A stretch of DNA of 64,000 bases from Akkermansiaceae bacterium (GTDB lineage Bacteria; Verrucomicrobiota; Verrucomicrobiia; Verrucomicrobiales; Akkermansiaceae), in assembly GCA_024233135.1 (NCBI GenBank), contig JACKPZ010000005.1, positions 124,001-188,000 on the forward strand, read 5' to 3'. The translations under genes were made by a program, and so were the position numbers. Shown piece after piece: positions 42,667-52,005 of this stretch. The number at the start of each line of letters is the position of its first letter. The stretch's first letter is position 1. The notes below the pieces were generated by a model, which was given only the letters and a program-made list of their open reading frames with translations, made no database searches and had not been told where the DNA came from.

Positions 42667-45600
42667 TCAGACTTCGGATGGCGAGAGCCAGCGGAAGGAG
42701 ACGAGTTGGAAGCGGCGGCCGAAGGTCTTGTTGGCCTCGGATGCGGAATCGGTGTAGGCATTCAACGAGGGGCGGTCCGCCGGGTCAACATATTCGGGCA
42801 CCCGCTGCACGACAGCCTCGGCATAGGCGCGGGCCGTGATGTTGTTCGCCTTGTCGCGGGCGTCGCCATACACGCGGATCACGAATGTGTCCGAACGCAC
42901 GCTGATGGCCGGTTCGAGGACTTTCATCAGGTCCCCCTGGGTGATCCAGCCGGGCGCGCCTTCCGCCGGGTTTCCGGTGGAGACTTCGGGGGTCTTGAAG
43001 CCATAGACGTCGTTGTCCGAGATGTCGCTGCTGGTGACAGTCACCTGGTTCTGGAACATGCTGTCGTTGAGCTTCGCCTTCATGATGGCGGAGTGGAGGG
43101 CTCCGTAGCGGGTGAAATCGGATTCCGAGCCGATCCGACGGTTGACGAATTCGGACATCGAGAGGAAGGGACCGCGGAGACGGACTTCCTCGACGATGTG
43201 GCGGGCCAGTGAGTCGATTTGTCCGGGAGTGAGTTGGCGGAATCCGTTCCATTCGTTGGTCAGGGAATCATCGACGTCGTTGGGTCGGCTCAGTGCGACG
43301 CCGCCGTTGTTGGCGTCTCCGGCGTTCATCAGGCTCATCGACGGAACCGGGATGTTGTTGGGGCCGACGTATTCGATCGTGCCGCTCTTGCCCCAGAGGA
43401 CGGGAACCCGCTCCTTCGAGAGTGCCGCGAGCTTGGCCTTCCATGCCTCCACACTGGTGGAATTCACATTGAAGGAACCGCGCAGCAGCTGGAACTCGGC
43501 GGCCTTCTGATAGGCCTCGTCCGACGGGCGGTTTGCGGACGAATACATCTCGTTGGCCGCGCTGTCGGCTGTCTGGCCGGAGGGAAGATAGGGTTCGAAG
43601 GCCTGGTTGATCAACGGGAGATCGCCTGACATGAACCCGCTGAATACATTCTGCGAGTTGGTCGAGCCGTATTCGGCGAAGGTGGAGAAATAGAACCGGT
43701 CGTAGAGCGCGTGGTTGGCGAGGAACGAGTGGTCGAGGAGTTGGTAGCTGGCGACCGCGGGATTGGTTTCGATCACCTGGTCCGTCGACATGAGCGGCGA
43801 CACCACGGAGTTTGCGACGGGTTGGACGAAACTCGGGAGATAGCCGCAGGAAAACGCGTTCGAGCGGCGGAAGTCCGCGATCGTCTGCATCGGCCCGGTC
43901 GGCAATTCGAGGTAGCTGCCGGACTTGATCCCTTTGAGAGTGCTGTTTCCGGTGACCGAGGGGGTGCGGTTGGTCGAGTCGATGAAAAAGTAGTTCTCAT
44001 ATTCCTTGTCGCTGATGAACGGCTGGAAGTTCATCTCGTGCGACTGTGCGCCGGGTTTTTCGTTCTGCAGGTCGATGCGGACGACGTTGCGTGCGGGGTT
44101 GTGGAACATGTAGGGTTTGCCGGCGATCTGGCCGTCGCGGAGCACGTTCAAAGCGCCGTTCACCTTGCTGCGGCTGTTCGTTTCGTAAACCCCGCCGTTG
44201 GTGGTGCGGGCGTAGGCGGAGAATACGGCGACGGTTTTCGCGCGGGCGTGCCGGGAGATTGGATCCGTGTTCGGGACGTACGCGTCGAGTGCGCGGAACG
44301 ACGAGCCGTCGGCAGGATACTTGTAGATCTTGTTGGACAACAACAGTTTGTCGAGAGTGGCCTGGTTGCTGTAGCGGAACGTCAAGCCGCCGTAGCGCCG
44401 TTCCGCACCGCGGGACTTCAGTTTCGCCTCCACCGTGAACTCGCCGGTGCTGCCGGCCTTGGGCTGGACCAGGCCGAACTCCATCTTGACCGTGTCGGTC
44501 GAGCGAAGCCCGAACACGCCCTGCTTGTCATACTGACTGGACGGACTCGTGTCGTATGGCGCATGCAGAGGAGTGGTCCAGTCCACGTCGAAGCCAATGC
44601 ATGGTCCGTTGAAGCCTGGAATCGACTTCACCTCAACGTCGGTCAGGTTGTTCTGCCAGTCGAAGAATGGGGTGATCGGATTCGCGAACGAGGACCGGGG
44701 ATCGAGGTAGGGGCTGCAGATCAGCGTCTGCCCGGGTTTCATGGTGATCGGGCCGCTGGTGGATGAGCTGCTGGGGCTGCGCCAGTTCGCGATTCGCATG
44801 ACAAATCTCTTCCCTTTGTTCCTCTGGCCGTCGTAGACGAACATTTCGTTGATCGGAACAAGCTGCTGATTCTGCGAGGCGTTGTTCATGAAGAGACGGA
44901 AACCGATCGGCACTCCGTCGATCGTGATCTCCATCTCATCGAAGGAAATATTGAGGTTGTATGGGTTGTGGAGAGTGATCAGGGGAGTGTACATGAGGTG
45001 TCCCATGTAGAGCATCCTCGAATCGATCCCTTTCAAGGTGCCGACCCAGTTGGAGTGCGAGTCCCGCGTGACGTAGGTCATCAACGCCTCGACCTTTGCG
45101 ATGACCGGACCTGGGAAATAGCGGGTCTGGGGATTCAGCGTGTTGCTGCTGATGTTGGACGGCTGGCGCTGATAGTAGGTGGGGGCGCTATCGGCGGTGG
45201 TGACGTCGGAGTAGATGTTGTAGTAGCCGGAGAGCGCGCTCCAATAGGGGTCGGAAGGACCGGAGATGCCGACGGTGGACTGGTAGACATTCGAGTTTCC
45301 GCCACGGAATTCCTCCGGAAGGGAGGTGCCGAGGGCGAACACGGTGGAAAGGTCACGTTTGAGGCCTCCCGTCCGCACATCGGCCATGACGCCTGTGGAG
45401 AACGGAGTCACATCGTTTCGGAACGACCGGATGTTCGCGGTGTTCGCCAGCAGGGAGACCTGTTCGAGGTCCGTCACCTTGCCGACGGTTTCCAAGGCAC
45501 TGCTGTAGTCGGTCCGAGATTCATCGGTCGGCATGAAATCGAGCGCTTGTCCGGTGATTCCGGAAACCATCTCCGGATTCGGGCGCTGGCCCGCGAGCAG

Positions 45601-46233
45601 GCCCCGCATTTCCCACAACGAGTGCTCCTTGTCCGGATCGCGGTAGAGATTGATGCGCGCCTTCACCCCTTCGTCCGCGACATGCCAGGCGTAGGCACCC
45701 TTGACGGAACCGGAGTTCTTCAACGGAACAACTCCCGCGGTTGCCCTCGATGCCGCCGGTGCGTTGCCGCCCAAGGCTCCATCGGAAACGAGATCCACCT
45801 TTTCGCCGGACCACGACGAGATCGCGAAGTCCTTGTCCTTCAGGTCGTCCGGGTTCGGCGATGAGACGAGCCAGCTTTGGAAGCGGTCCTCATGCTCTGC
45901 ATCGTAGTTCGGAGAGGATAGCGGACTGTAGTCCCAAGATTCCCAGCTTCCGGTGAGATTCGGTTTTCCCGGGTTCTCGGCGACGATCCCCGAGGTTGCC
46001 GAGATCGCACGGTCGGGTCCGAGGTTTCTCTGGAGGTCACCGAGCGCGAGCATCAAGGCGACCCTTGCGTTCGCTCGTGCGTTGGCCATCGCGTCGCCCT
46101 GGGAAGCGGTTCGCAGCGAAATCGCCGAGAGTGTGAGCATGCCGACGGCAATGATCGTCAACAGGATCATCAACGAAATCGTGACGATCAGCGCGAAACC
46201 ATTTGTTTTTCTGGACGGAACTGGGGTTTTCAT
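42667..46233 (-). CDS. Giant pseudopilin-like protein (Verru_Chthon cassette A-like)
   Basis: A 1188-residue protein. The N-terminus MKTPVPSRKTNGFALIVTIS followed by LMILLTIIAVGMLTLSAISL is a type IV pilin-like class III leader and hydrophobic helix. The rest is a large extracellular domain rich in Ser, Asn and Tyr (for example GAYAWHVADEGVKARINLYR, WEMRGLLAGQRPNPEMVSGI, NPYNLNISFDEMEITIDGVP) and ends GRRFQLVSFRWLSPSEV. Size and composition fit the huge Verru_Chthon cassette proteins of Verrucomicrobia, which sit with pseudopilins and a secretion ATPase; none of those partners is in the window. The operon partner is the small exported protein downstream. Function is unknown. Confidence 0.72.
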   Translation of the reverse strand: MKTPVPSRKTNGFALIVTISLMILLTIIAVGMLTLSAISLRTASQGDAMANARANARVALMLALGDLQRNLGPDRAISATSGIVAENPGKPNLTGSWESWDYSPLSSPNYDAEHEDRFQSWLVSSPNPDDLKDKDFAISSWSGEKVDLVSDGALGGNAPAASRATAGVVPLKNSGSVKGAYAWHVADEGVKARINLYRDPDKEHSLWEMRGLLAGQRPNPEMVSGITGQALDFMPTDESRTDYSSALETVGKVTDLEQVSLLANTANIRSFRNDVTPFSTGVMADVRTGGLKRDLSTVFALGTSLPEEFRGGNSNVYQSTVGISGPSDPYWSALSGYYNIYSDVTTADSAPTYYQRQPSNISSNTLNPQTRYFPGPVIAKVEALMTYVTRDSHSNWVGTLKGIDSRMLYMGHLMYTPLITLHNPYNLNISFDEMEITIDGVPIGFRLFMNNASQNQQLVPINEMFVYDGQRNKGKRFVMRIANWRSPSSSSTSGPITMKPGQTLICSPYLDPRSSFANPITPFFDWQNNLTDVEVKSIPGFNGPCIGFDVDWTTPLHAPYDTSPSSQYDKQGVFGLRSTDTVKMEFGLVQPKAGSTGEFTVEAKLKSRGAERRYGGLTFRYSNQATLDKLLLSNKIYKYPADGSSFRALDAYVPNTDPISRHARAKTVAVFSAYARTTNGGVYETNSRSKVNGALNVLRDGQIAGKPYMFHNPARNVVRIDLQNEKPGAQSHEMNFQPFISDKEYENYFFIDSTNRTPSVTGNSTLKGIKSGSYLELPTGPMQTIADFRRSNAFSCGYLPSFVQPVANSVVSPLMSTDQVIETNPAVASYQLLDHSFLANHALYDRFYFSTFAEYGSTNSQNVFSGFMSGDLPLINQAFEPYLPSGQTADSAANEMYSSANRPSDEAYQKAAEFQLLRGSFNVNSTSVEAWKAKLAALSKERVPVLWGKSGTIEYVGPNNIPVPSMSLMNAGDANNGGVALSRPNDVDDSLTNEWNGFRQLTPGQIDSLARHIVEEVRLRGPFLSMSEFVNRRIGSESDFTRYGALHSAIMKAKLNDSMFQNQVTVTSSDISDNDVYGFKTPEVSTGNPAEGAPGWITQGDLMKVLEPAISVRSDTFVIRVYGDARDKANNITARAYAEAVVQRVPEYVDPADRPSLNAYTDSASEANKTFGRRFQLVSFRWLSPSEV

Positions 46234-46877
46234 ACACGAGATACAGAGAAGACGCAGGGAACGATACGAAATGACTTTGTAAATACAATCGATTTTTTTA
46301 CGAGGTTCGCTCCGGATCGCAGCCTAGAATGGGTGAGACTGGATTCGTTCTACAATAGCCCTTTCGGGTGAAACCGTTGCCATTTCGTGCGAAATACTGG
46401 CGATTGCGGAACTGCGGGGCGGAAGATCCGGGAGCATCTTCTGAGACGGCTGGCGGGGGAGGGCAGGGGGCGGGTGGTTTTACAGTTTACAGAATAGGGA
46501 GGCTTTTCGGGAATCGGTTCGGCGTATGGTCAGTCCTCCAATGTCTGAAAACTGACAATGGAATACAGCCGCGGGCGGTCGAACGTTAACACGAGCTCTC
46601 GCAAATCGGTTGATTGTCAGTTGATTTTGAGGGGTTTCCGGAAGCAGGTGGCGGGGCGGATGCCCGCATCGCGAAAAAAATCAAGGAATTGGAAAATAGG
46701 GCTTGTCAGGTCGGGATCGACTCCTATCTTCGCCGCCCCGCATCACGGCCTGCCAGCAATCTGGGGTGGGCCAACACGAGGGACTATCGGGTGCAGCTCC
46801 GGAAAAAAGCTTGAGCGAGGATTTCCTCGTCGGCGGTCCGGTTTGCCCCGCGCAAAACCACTACCACGCAGGAAATC
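46234..46877. other. 644-bp intergenic region upstream of the str-S10-spc operon
   Basis: This region separates the divergent pseudopilin gene from rpsL and holds no convincing gene. A 10-bp inverted repeat is at 46550-46559 and 46613-46622 (AACTGACAAT ... ATTGTCAGTT). The likely rpsL promoter is at 46703-46730, leaving a leader of about 140 nt. Short open frames here lack protein-like composition and are not annotated. Confidence 0.6.
46703..46730 (+). promoter_or_regulatory. Likely promoter of the str-S10-spc operon
   Basis: TTGTCA at 46703-46708 and TATCTT at 46725-46730, spacing 16 nt, upstream of rpsL by about 148 nt. It sits in the only large gap before the operon and has good -35 and acceptable -10 words. 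No other comparably good pair was seen nearby. Confidence 0.5.
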
Positions 46878-47261
46878 ATGCCGACCATCAACCAGCTCGT
46901 CCGCAAGGGACGCCACACTCCGGCCGAGAAGTCGAAGTCGCCCGCCCTTGTGAACTGCCCCCAGCGCCGCGGAGTCTGCCTTCAGGTGATGACCCGCACG
47001 CCGAAGAAGCCGAACTCGGCTCTCCGGAAAGTGGCCAAAGTTCGCCTTACCAACGGCTACGAGGTCATCGCCTACATCGGCGGTGAAGGCCACAACCTCC
47101 AGGAGCACTCGATCGTCCTCGTTCGTGGCGGCCGGGTGAAAGACCTTCCGGGTGTCCGCTACCACATCGTTCGTGGATCGCTCGATACCCTCGGCGTCGA
47201 CAAGCGCCGCCAAAGTCGCTCGAAGTACGGCGCCAAGCGTCCGAAGGAAGCGAAGAAGTAA
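46878..47261 (+). CDS. rpsL: 30S ribosomal protein S12
   Basis: S12 (127 residues) lies at the decoding centre and helps proofreading. Family blocks: MPTINQLVRKGRHTPAEKSK, CPQRRGVCLQVMTRTPKKPN, SALRKVAKVRLTNGYEVIAY, GHNLQEHSIVLVRGGRVKDL and YHIVRGSLDTLGV. The PKKPNSALRK segment has the usual lysine where streptomycin resistance changes arise, so the gene looks wild type. It is the first gene of the operon, 36 nt before rpsG. The ATG has no Shine-Dalgarno sequence (upstream GCAGGAAATC is weak). Confidence 0.98.
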   Translation: MPTINQLVRKGRHTPAEKSKSPALVNCPQRRGVCLQVMTRTPKKPNSALRKVAKVRLTNGYEVIAYIGGEGHNLQEHSIVLVRGGRVKDLPGVRYHIVRGSLDTLGVDKRRQSRSKYGAKRPKEAKK

Positions 47262-47297
47262 TCCGTTTCCGAATCCAACCTTCATCCCACCAACGCC

Positions 47298-47771
47298 ATG
47301 CCCCGCCGCAAGCGAGTTTTCACCAAGCCGGATCGCCGCGATCCCCGTTACGACAGCGCCCTCGTCGGTCACCTCATCAGCAAGGTCATGACCAGTGGCA
47401 AGCGCTCGCTCGCCCAACGGATCGTCTACGCGGCGATCGACCGTGCCAACGAAGGCATTGACACCGTTGATCCGCTCGAGGTCATCACCCGTGCCGTCGA
47501 AAACGCCAAGCCCCGCGTGGAGGTCAAGTCCCGCCGGGTCGGCGGAGCCACCTATCAAGTGCCGCTTGAAGTCGCCGCGGACCGCTCCGAGTCCCTCGCC
47601 ATGCGCTGGCTCGTCGGCTACGCCCGCGGCCGCAAGGGCACTCCGATGCACGTCGCCCTCGCCAACGAGATCAAGGACGCCGCCAACAATCAGGGTGCCG
47701 CCGTCCGCAAGCGCGACGACGTCCACAAGATGGCACAAGCCAACCGCGCCTTCGCCCACTTCCGCTTCTGA
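47298..47771 (+). CDS. rpsG: 30S ribosomal protein S7
   Basis: S7 (157 residues) nucleates assembly of the 30S head and contacts the E-site. Recognisable parts: MPRRKRVFTKPDRRDPRYDS, LVGHLISKVMTSGKRSLAQR, LEVITRAVENAKPRVEVKSR and RVGGATYQVPLEVAADRSES, then MRWLVGYARGRKGTPMHVAL and KRDDVHKMAQANRAFAHFRF. Length is the bacterial norm. It lies between rpsL and fusA as in standard str operons, 29 nt before the GTG start of fusA. Confidence 0.98.
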   Translation: MPRRKRVFTKPDRRDPRYDSALVGHLISKVMTSGKRSLAQRIVYAAIDRANEGIDTVDPLEVITRAVENAKPRVEVKSRRVGGATYQVPLEVAADRSESLAMRWLVGYARGRKGTPMHVALANEIKDAANNQGAAVRKRDDVHKMAQANRAFAHFRF

Positions 47772-47800
47772 TCCTTCCGCGCCGCGAGGCGCCCGCCACC

Positions 47801-49942
47801 GTGAATCCGAACAGTCCAAACCGCCCCTATGTGCTCGAACGCACCCGTAATATCGGGATTGCGGCGCACATCGATGCGGGCAAGACGACCCTCACGGAGC
47901 GGATTCTGTTCTACACCGGCATGATCCACCGGATCGGCGAGGTCCATGACGGGGCCGCGACGACCGACTGGATGGAGCAGGAAAAGGAACGCGGCATCAC
48001 CATCACCTCCGCCGCCGTGACCACCGAGTGGTGGCAGCGCGAGGAACAGGGATCGACCAAGCTGTTCACCGAGCAGAAGCAACGGATCAACATCATCGAC
48101 ACCCCCGGGCACGTCGATTTCACCGCCGAGGTCGAGCGGTCCCTGCGGGTGCTCGACGGCGCGGTGGTGGTCTTCTGCGGCGTCGCCGGAGTTCAGCCGC
48201 AGACCGAGACCGTCTGGCGGCAGGCTTCGAAGTACAAGGTGCCGCGGATTGTCTTCGTCAACAAGATGGACCGCACCGGGGCCGATTTCGACCGCGTGTT
48301 TTCCGAGGTGAGGGAGAAACTCGGCGCCAACGCCGTCCGCATCCTCATCCCGATCGGCGCGGAAGACCAGCTCAAGGGCCAGATCGACGTGGTCAACCAA
48401 AAGGCGGTCTATTATTCGGACGACGATAAATTTGGCTCCACCTACACCGTCAGGGACCTCGAGGGCGAGCTGAAGGACATCGCCGCGGAAGCCTACGAGG
48501 AACTGCTGCACGCGGTGGCCGACGTGGATGACAAGGTGGCGGAGAAATTCTTGATGGAGGAGCCGGTTTCCCGCGAGGAACTCAAGCAAGGCATCCGTCG
48601 CGCCACGGTTTCCAACAAGCTGATCCCGGTCACCGGCGGGTCCGCCTTCAAGAACAAGGGCGTCCAGTATCTGCTCGACGCGGTGGTCGATTACCTTCCG
48701 AGCCCGCTCGATATCCCGTCCGCCTTCGGAATGGATCCCGAAGACGAGGAGCACAAGATCGAGGTCAAGACCTCGGACAACGAAAAGTTCTGCGCCCTCG
48801 CCTTCAAACTCTGGGCCGACAAGTTCGTCGGCAAGCTCGTCTTCTTCCGGGTCTACTCCGGAGTCGTCAAGAAGGGCGACACCATCTACAACCCGCGCAC
48901 CCGCCGCACCGAGCGGGTCGGCCGCCTGATCCAGATCCAGGCCGATGCGCACAAGGACATCGATACCTGTTACGCCGGCGACATCGCCGCGATGGTCGGT
49001 CTGAAAAACGTCACCACCGGTGACACGCTCGCCGCCGACGGATACGACGTGGTGCTCGAGCCCCCGACCTTCCCCGAGCCGGTCATCTCGATGGCCGTCG
49101 AGCCGAAGACCAAGGCCGACCAGGAAAAACTCGCCAACGCGCTTTCCCGTCTCTCCGAAGAGGACCCCACCTTCACCGTCAAGACCGACGAGGAGACCGG
49201 CCAGACCATCATTTCCGGAATGGGTGAGCTGCACCTGGAAATCATCGTCGATCGCCTGCGCCGCGAGTTCAAAGTCGAGGCCAATACAGGCGCCCCGCAG
49301 ATCGCCTACCGCGAAACGATCACCGCCGAGGCGAAAGGGGAGGGCAAGCTGGTCAAACAATCCGGCGGCCGCGGACAATACGGCCACGTCATTCTTTCCG
49401 TCCGCCCGAACGAAAAGGGCAAGGGGCTCACCATCGAAAACAAGGTGGTCGGCGGCACCATTCCGAAGGAATACATCAATGCCGTCTACAAGGGCGTCAA
49501 CGAGTCCATGACCACCGGCATCATCGCCGGCTACCCGGTCATCGATGTCCACGTCGACATCCTCGACGGATCCTCCCACGAGGTCGACTCAAACGAGAAC
49601 GCCTTCACCATGGCGGCCATCTTCGCGATGCGCGATGCGTTCAAGAAGGCCAAGTCGATCCTGCTCGAGCCGATCATGGCCGTCGAAGTCTCCACTCCGG
49701 ATGACTATCAGGGCGACGTGATGGGCGATCTCAACCGCCGCCGCGGACAGATCCAGAACATGGAGTCGAAAGGCTCGCTCGCGATCGTCCGCGCCAATGT
49801 CCCCCTCAAGGAAATGTTCGGCTACTCCACCGCCGTCCGCACCCTCTCCTCGGGCCGTGCCTCCTATGCGATGACCCCGTCGCATTTCGAGCTCGTCCCA
49901 TCCAACATCGTCGAAGAGATCGTAAGCGACCGCTTAGGCTGA
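47801..49942 (+). CDS. fusA: Elongation factor G
   Basis: EF-G (713 residues) is the GTPase that drives tRNA-mRNA translocation and, with RRF, ribosome recycling. G1 is AHIDAGKTTLTERIL, G2 KERGITITSAAVTTEW, G3 DTPGHVDFTAEVERSL, G4 FVNKMDRTG, and domain IV shows QSGGRGQYGHVILSVRP. Domain V ends PSNIVEEIVSDRLG. The start is GTG 47801 (MNPNSPNRPYVLERTRNIGI). In typical str operons tuf follows; here rpsJ starts 59 nt later instead. The segment GSTKLFTEQKQRINI in the G-domain is a small variable insertion seen in some EF-Gs. Confidence 0.97.
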   Translation: MNPNSPNRPYVLERTRNIGIAAHIDAGKTTLTERILFYTGMIHRIGEVHDGAATTDWMEQEKERGITITSAAVTTEWWQREEQGSTKLFTEQKQRINIIDTPGHVDFTAEVERSLRVLDGAVVVFCGVAGVQPQTETVWRQASKYKVPRIVFVNKMDRTGADFDRVFSEVREKLGANAVRILIPIGAEDQLKGQIDVVNQKAVYYSDDDKFGSTYTVRDLEGELKDIAAEAYEELLHAVADVDDKVAEKFLMEEPVSREELKQGIRRATVSNKLIPVTGGSAFKNKGVQYLLDAVVDYLPSPLDIPSAFGMDPEDEEHKIEVKTSDNEKFCALAFKLWADKFVGKLVFFRVYSGVVKKGDTIYNPRTRRTERVGRLIQIQADAHKDIDTCYAGDIAAMVGLKNVTTGDTLAADGYDVVLEPPTFPEPVISMAVEPKTKADQEKLANALSRLSEEDPTFTVKTDEETGQTIISGMGELHLEIIVDRLRREFKVEANTGAPQIAYRETITAEAKGEGKLVKQSGGRGQYGHVILSVRPNEKGKGLTIENKVVGGTIPKEYINAVYKGVNESMTTGIIAGYPVIDVHVDILDGSSHEVDSNENAFTMAAIFAMRDAFKKAKSILLEPIMAVEVSTPDDYQGDVMGDLNRRRGQIQNMESKGSLAIVRANVPLKEMFGYSTAVRTLSSGRASYAMTPSHFELVPSNIVEEIVSDRLG

Positions 49943-50001
49943 TCACTCGCCCTGCAGACCCACAACGTAAACCGTCACCAACCCCTCCACCTCTCCCAGT
50001 T

Positions 50002-50310
<309 letters not shown>

Positions 50311-50364
50311 GCAGCCGGTTGATTCGTTACCTCACACCTTCCAACTTCAAACTTTCCACTCGCA

Positions 50365-51000
50365 ATGTCACTCGGCCTACTTGGTAAAAAACTCGGCATG
50401 ACCCGCTTGTTCGACGAACAAGCCGGATCGATGATCCCCGTCACCGTGATCGAGGTCTCCGGAAACACGATCCTCCAGGTCAAAACCCCGGAGAAGGACG
50501 GCTACACCGCCGTGCAGGTCGGTTACGGCGAACAATCCGAAAAGCGCGCCATCAAGCCGGAACTCGGCCACCTCAAGAAGTCCGGCGCGACTCCCAAACG
50601 GTTCATCCAGGAGTTCCGCCTCGAGAATGGTGCCGATGCTCCCGAAACCCATCCCGGTTTGGATACCTTCACCGAAGGCCAGTGGGTCGACGTGATCGGT
50701 CACTCGAAGGGCCGTGGATTCCAAGGTGCCGTCAAGCGCCACGGTTTCGGTGGTCTCAAACAAACCCACGGTTCGATGATGCACCGCCGGACCGGCGCCA
50801 TCGCCGCCGGCTCGACCCCCGGCCGCGTTTGGAAGAATCAGAAGATGCCCGGCCACATGGGCACCACCCGCACCACCGTCCAGAACCTCAAGGTCGTCGC
50901 CGTGCGCGCCGACGATGGTGTGATCCTCGTTTCCGGCGCGATTCCCGGCGCCAACGGCGACTACGTCACCATCCGCCCCGCCAAGAAGAAGACCGCCTGA
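50365..51000 (+). CDS. rplC: 50S ribosomal protein L3
   Basis: L3 (211 residues) binds near the peptidyl-transferase centre and initiates 50S assembly. It opens SLGLLGKKLGMTRLFDEQAG and contains VDVIGHSKGRGFQGAVKRHG, FGGLKQTHGSMMHRRTGAIA, PGRVWKNQKMPGHMGTTRTT and VQNLKVVAVRADDGVILVSG. The glutamine in the GR.FQG.VKR.G.. loop region is where methylation occurs in E. coli. It is 54 nt after rpsJ, in normal S10 order, and precedes rplD by 42 nt. Confidence 0.97.
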   Translation: MSLGLLGKKLGMTRLFDEQAGSMIPVTVIEVSGNTILQVKTPEKDGYTAVQVGYGEQSEKRAIKPELGHLKKSGATPKRFIQEFRLENGADAPETHPGLDTFTEGQWVDVIGHSKGRGFQGAVKRHGFGGLKQTHGSMMHRRTGAIAAGSTPGRVWKNQKMPGHMGTTRTTVQNLKVVAVRADDGVILVSGAIPGANGDYVTIRPAKKKTA

Positions 51001-51042
51001 ACCCGGCGTCCTCACCCCTGAACCTCATTCCGCACTTCCGCC

Positions 51043-51648
51043 ATGTCCGCCAAGTCACTCACCGTCGATGACGCCCAAGCCGCCAACCTCGTGTTGGTCG
51101 GTCCGGAGAAGGGCCGCCAGGCCGTCCACGACCTCGTCACCGCCTACCGGGCGAACCGCCGCACCGGATCCGCCTGCACCAAGACCCGCGGCGAGGTTTC
51201 CGGCAACAACAAGAAGATCTACCGCCAGAAAGGCACCGGCAACGCCCGCCACGGCGACAAACGCGCGCCGATCTTCGTCGGCGGTGGCGTGGTGTTCGGC
51301 CCGCGCCCCCGCGACTACTCGAAGAAAGTCACCAAGACCACCCGCCGCCTCGCGCTGCGCCGTGTCCTCGGCGATCTGGTCCGCGGCGAGAAAATCAAGG
51401 TGGTCGACAGCTTCTCGATTTCCGACGGCAAGACCAAGAGCTTCGTCGCCGCCGTCAGCGGCATCGCGGCCGGCAAGGTTCTCATCGTCGCCAACTCTTT
51501 CGACGACTCCACCTATCTCGCCGCGCGCAACGTGGCCTGGGCGCAGCTCGTCACCGCCTCCGACGTGAACGTCGAGCAACTGCTGCTCGCCCGCACCGTC
51601 ATCCTCGTCGGCGACGCGCTCCAAACGCTCGCCCAACGCACCGCCTGA
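51043..51648 (+). CDS. rplD: 50S ribosomal protein L4
   Basis: L4 (201 residues) lines the exit tunnel and in some bacteria represses its own operon. It shows VHDLVTAYRANRRTGSACTK, TRGEVSGNNKKIYRQKGTGN, ARHGDKRAPIFVGGGVVFGP and RPRDYSKKVTKTTRRLALRR, which includes the tunnel-tip loop. The C-terminal half is more divergent but keeps the NVAWAQLVTASDVNVEQLLL order. Autogenous control is possible, but no E. coli-like leader was identified upstream of rpsJ. Confidence 0.95.
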   Translation: MSAKSLTVDDAQAANLVLVGPEKGRQAVHDLVTAYRANRRTGSACTKTRGEVSGNNKKIYRQKGTGNARHGDKRAPIFVGGGVVFGPRPRDYSKKVTKTTRRLALRRVLGDLVRGEKIKVVDSFSISDGKTKSFVAAVSGIAAGKVLIVANSFDDSTYLAARNVAWAQLVTASDVNVEQLLLARTVILVGDALQTLAQRTA

Positions 51649-51671
51649 ACCCCGGACCCCACACCGCAGTC

Positions 51672-51956
51672 ATGAAAGACATCTACCAGGTCATCAAGAA
51701 CGTCCGTCTCAGCGAGAAGGCGACCCTGCTTCAGGAAACCAACAACGAGGTCACCCTCGAAGTGGACCGCAGGGCCAACAAGCTGGAGATCAAGCAGGCC
51801 GTCGAACAACTCTTCGGAAAGCCGGTTGTCGGCGTCCGCACCGCCAACTACAACGGCAAGCTCCGTCGCCAGCGCCGGGCCGATGCCGGCCGCACACGCA
51901 ACTGGAAAAAAGCGATCGTCCGCCTCAAGGAAGGCGAATCGCTCGACCTCATCTGA
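51672..51956 (+). CDS. rplW: 50S ribosomal protein L23
   Basis: L23 (94 residues) surrounds the exit tunnel mouth and docks trigger factor and SRP. It has IKNVRLSEKATLLQETNNEV, FEVDRRANK-like TLEVDRRANKLEIKQAVEQL, GKPVVGVRTANYNGKLRRQ and RNWKKAIVRLKEGESLDLI. The length is typical. It sits between rplD and rplB with gaps of 23 and 49 nt, in normal order. Confidence 0.95.
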   Translation: MKDIYQVIKNVRLSEKATLLQETNNEVTLEVDRRANKLEIKQAVEQLFGKPVVGVRTANYNGKLRRQRRADAGRTRNWKKAIVRLKEGESLDLI

Positions 51957-52005
51957 GCCACACCGCCCGCAGCTCCAAACGTAACCATTCACCGTTCCGC
52001 GAGTC

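Noticed and set aside
46368..46953. Small open frames in the leader before rpsL
   Set aside because: They have no homologous-looking motif and overlap the presumed promoter region.
47690..49579. 629-codon open frame antisense to fusA
   Set aside because: The sense frame is unmistakable EF-G; the antisense frame only reflects codon bias.
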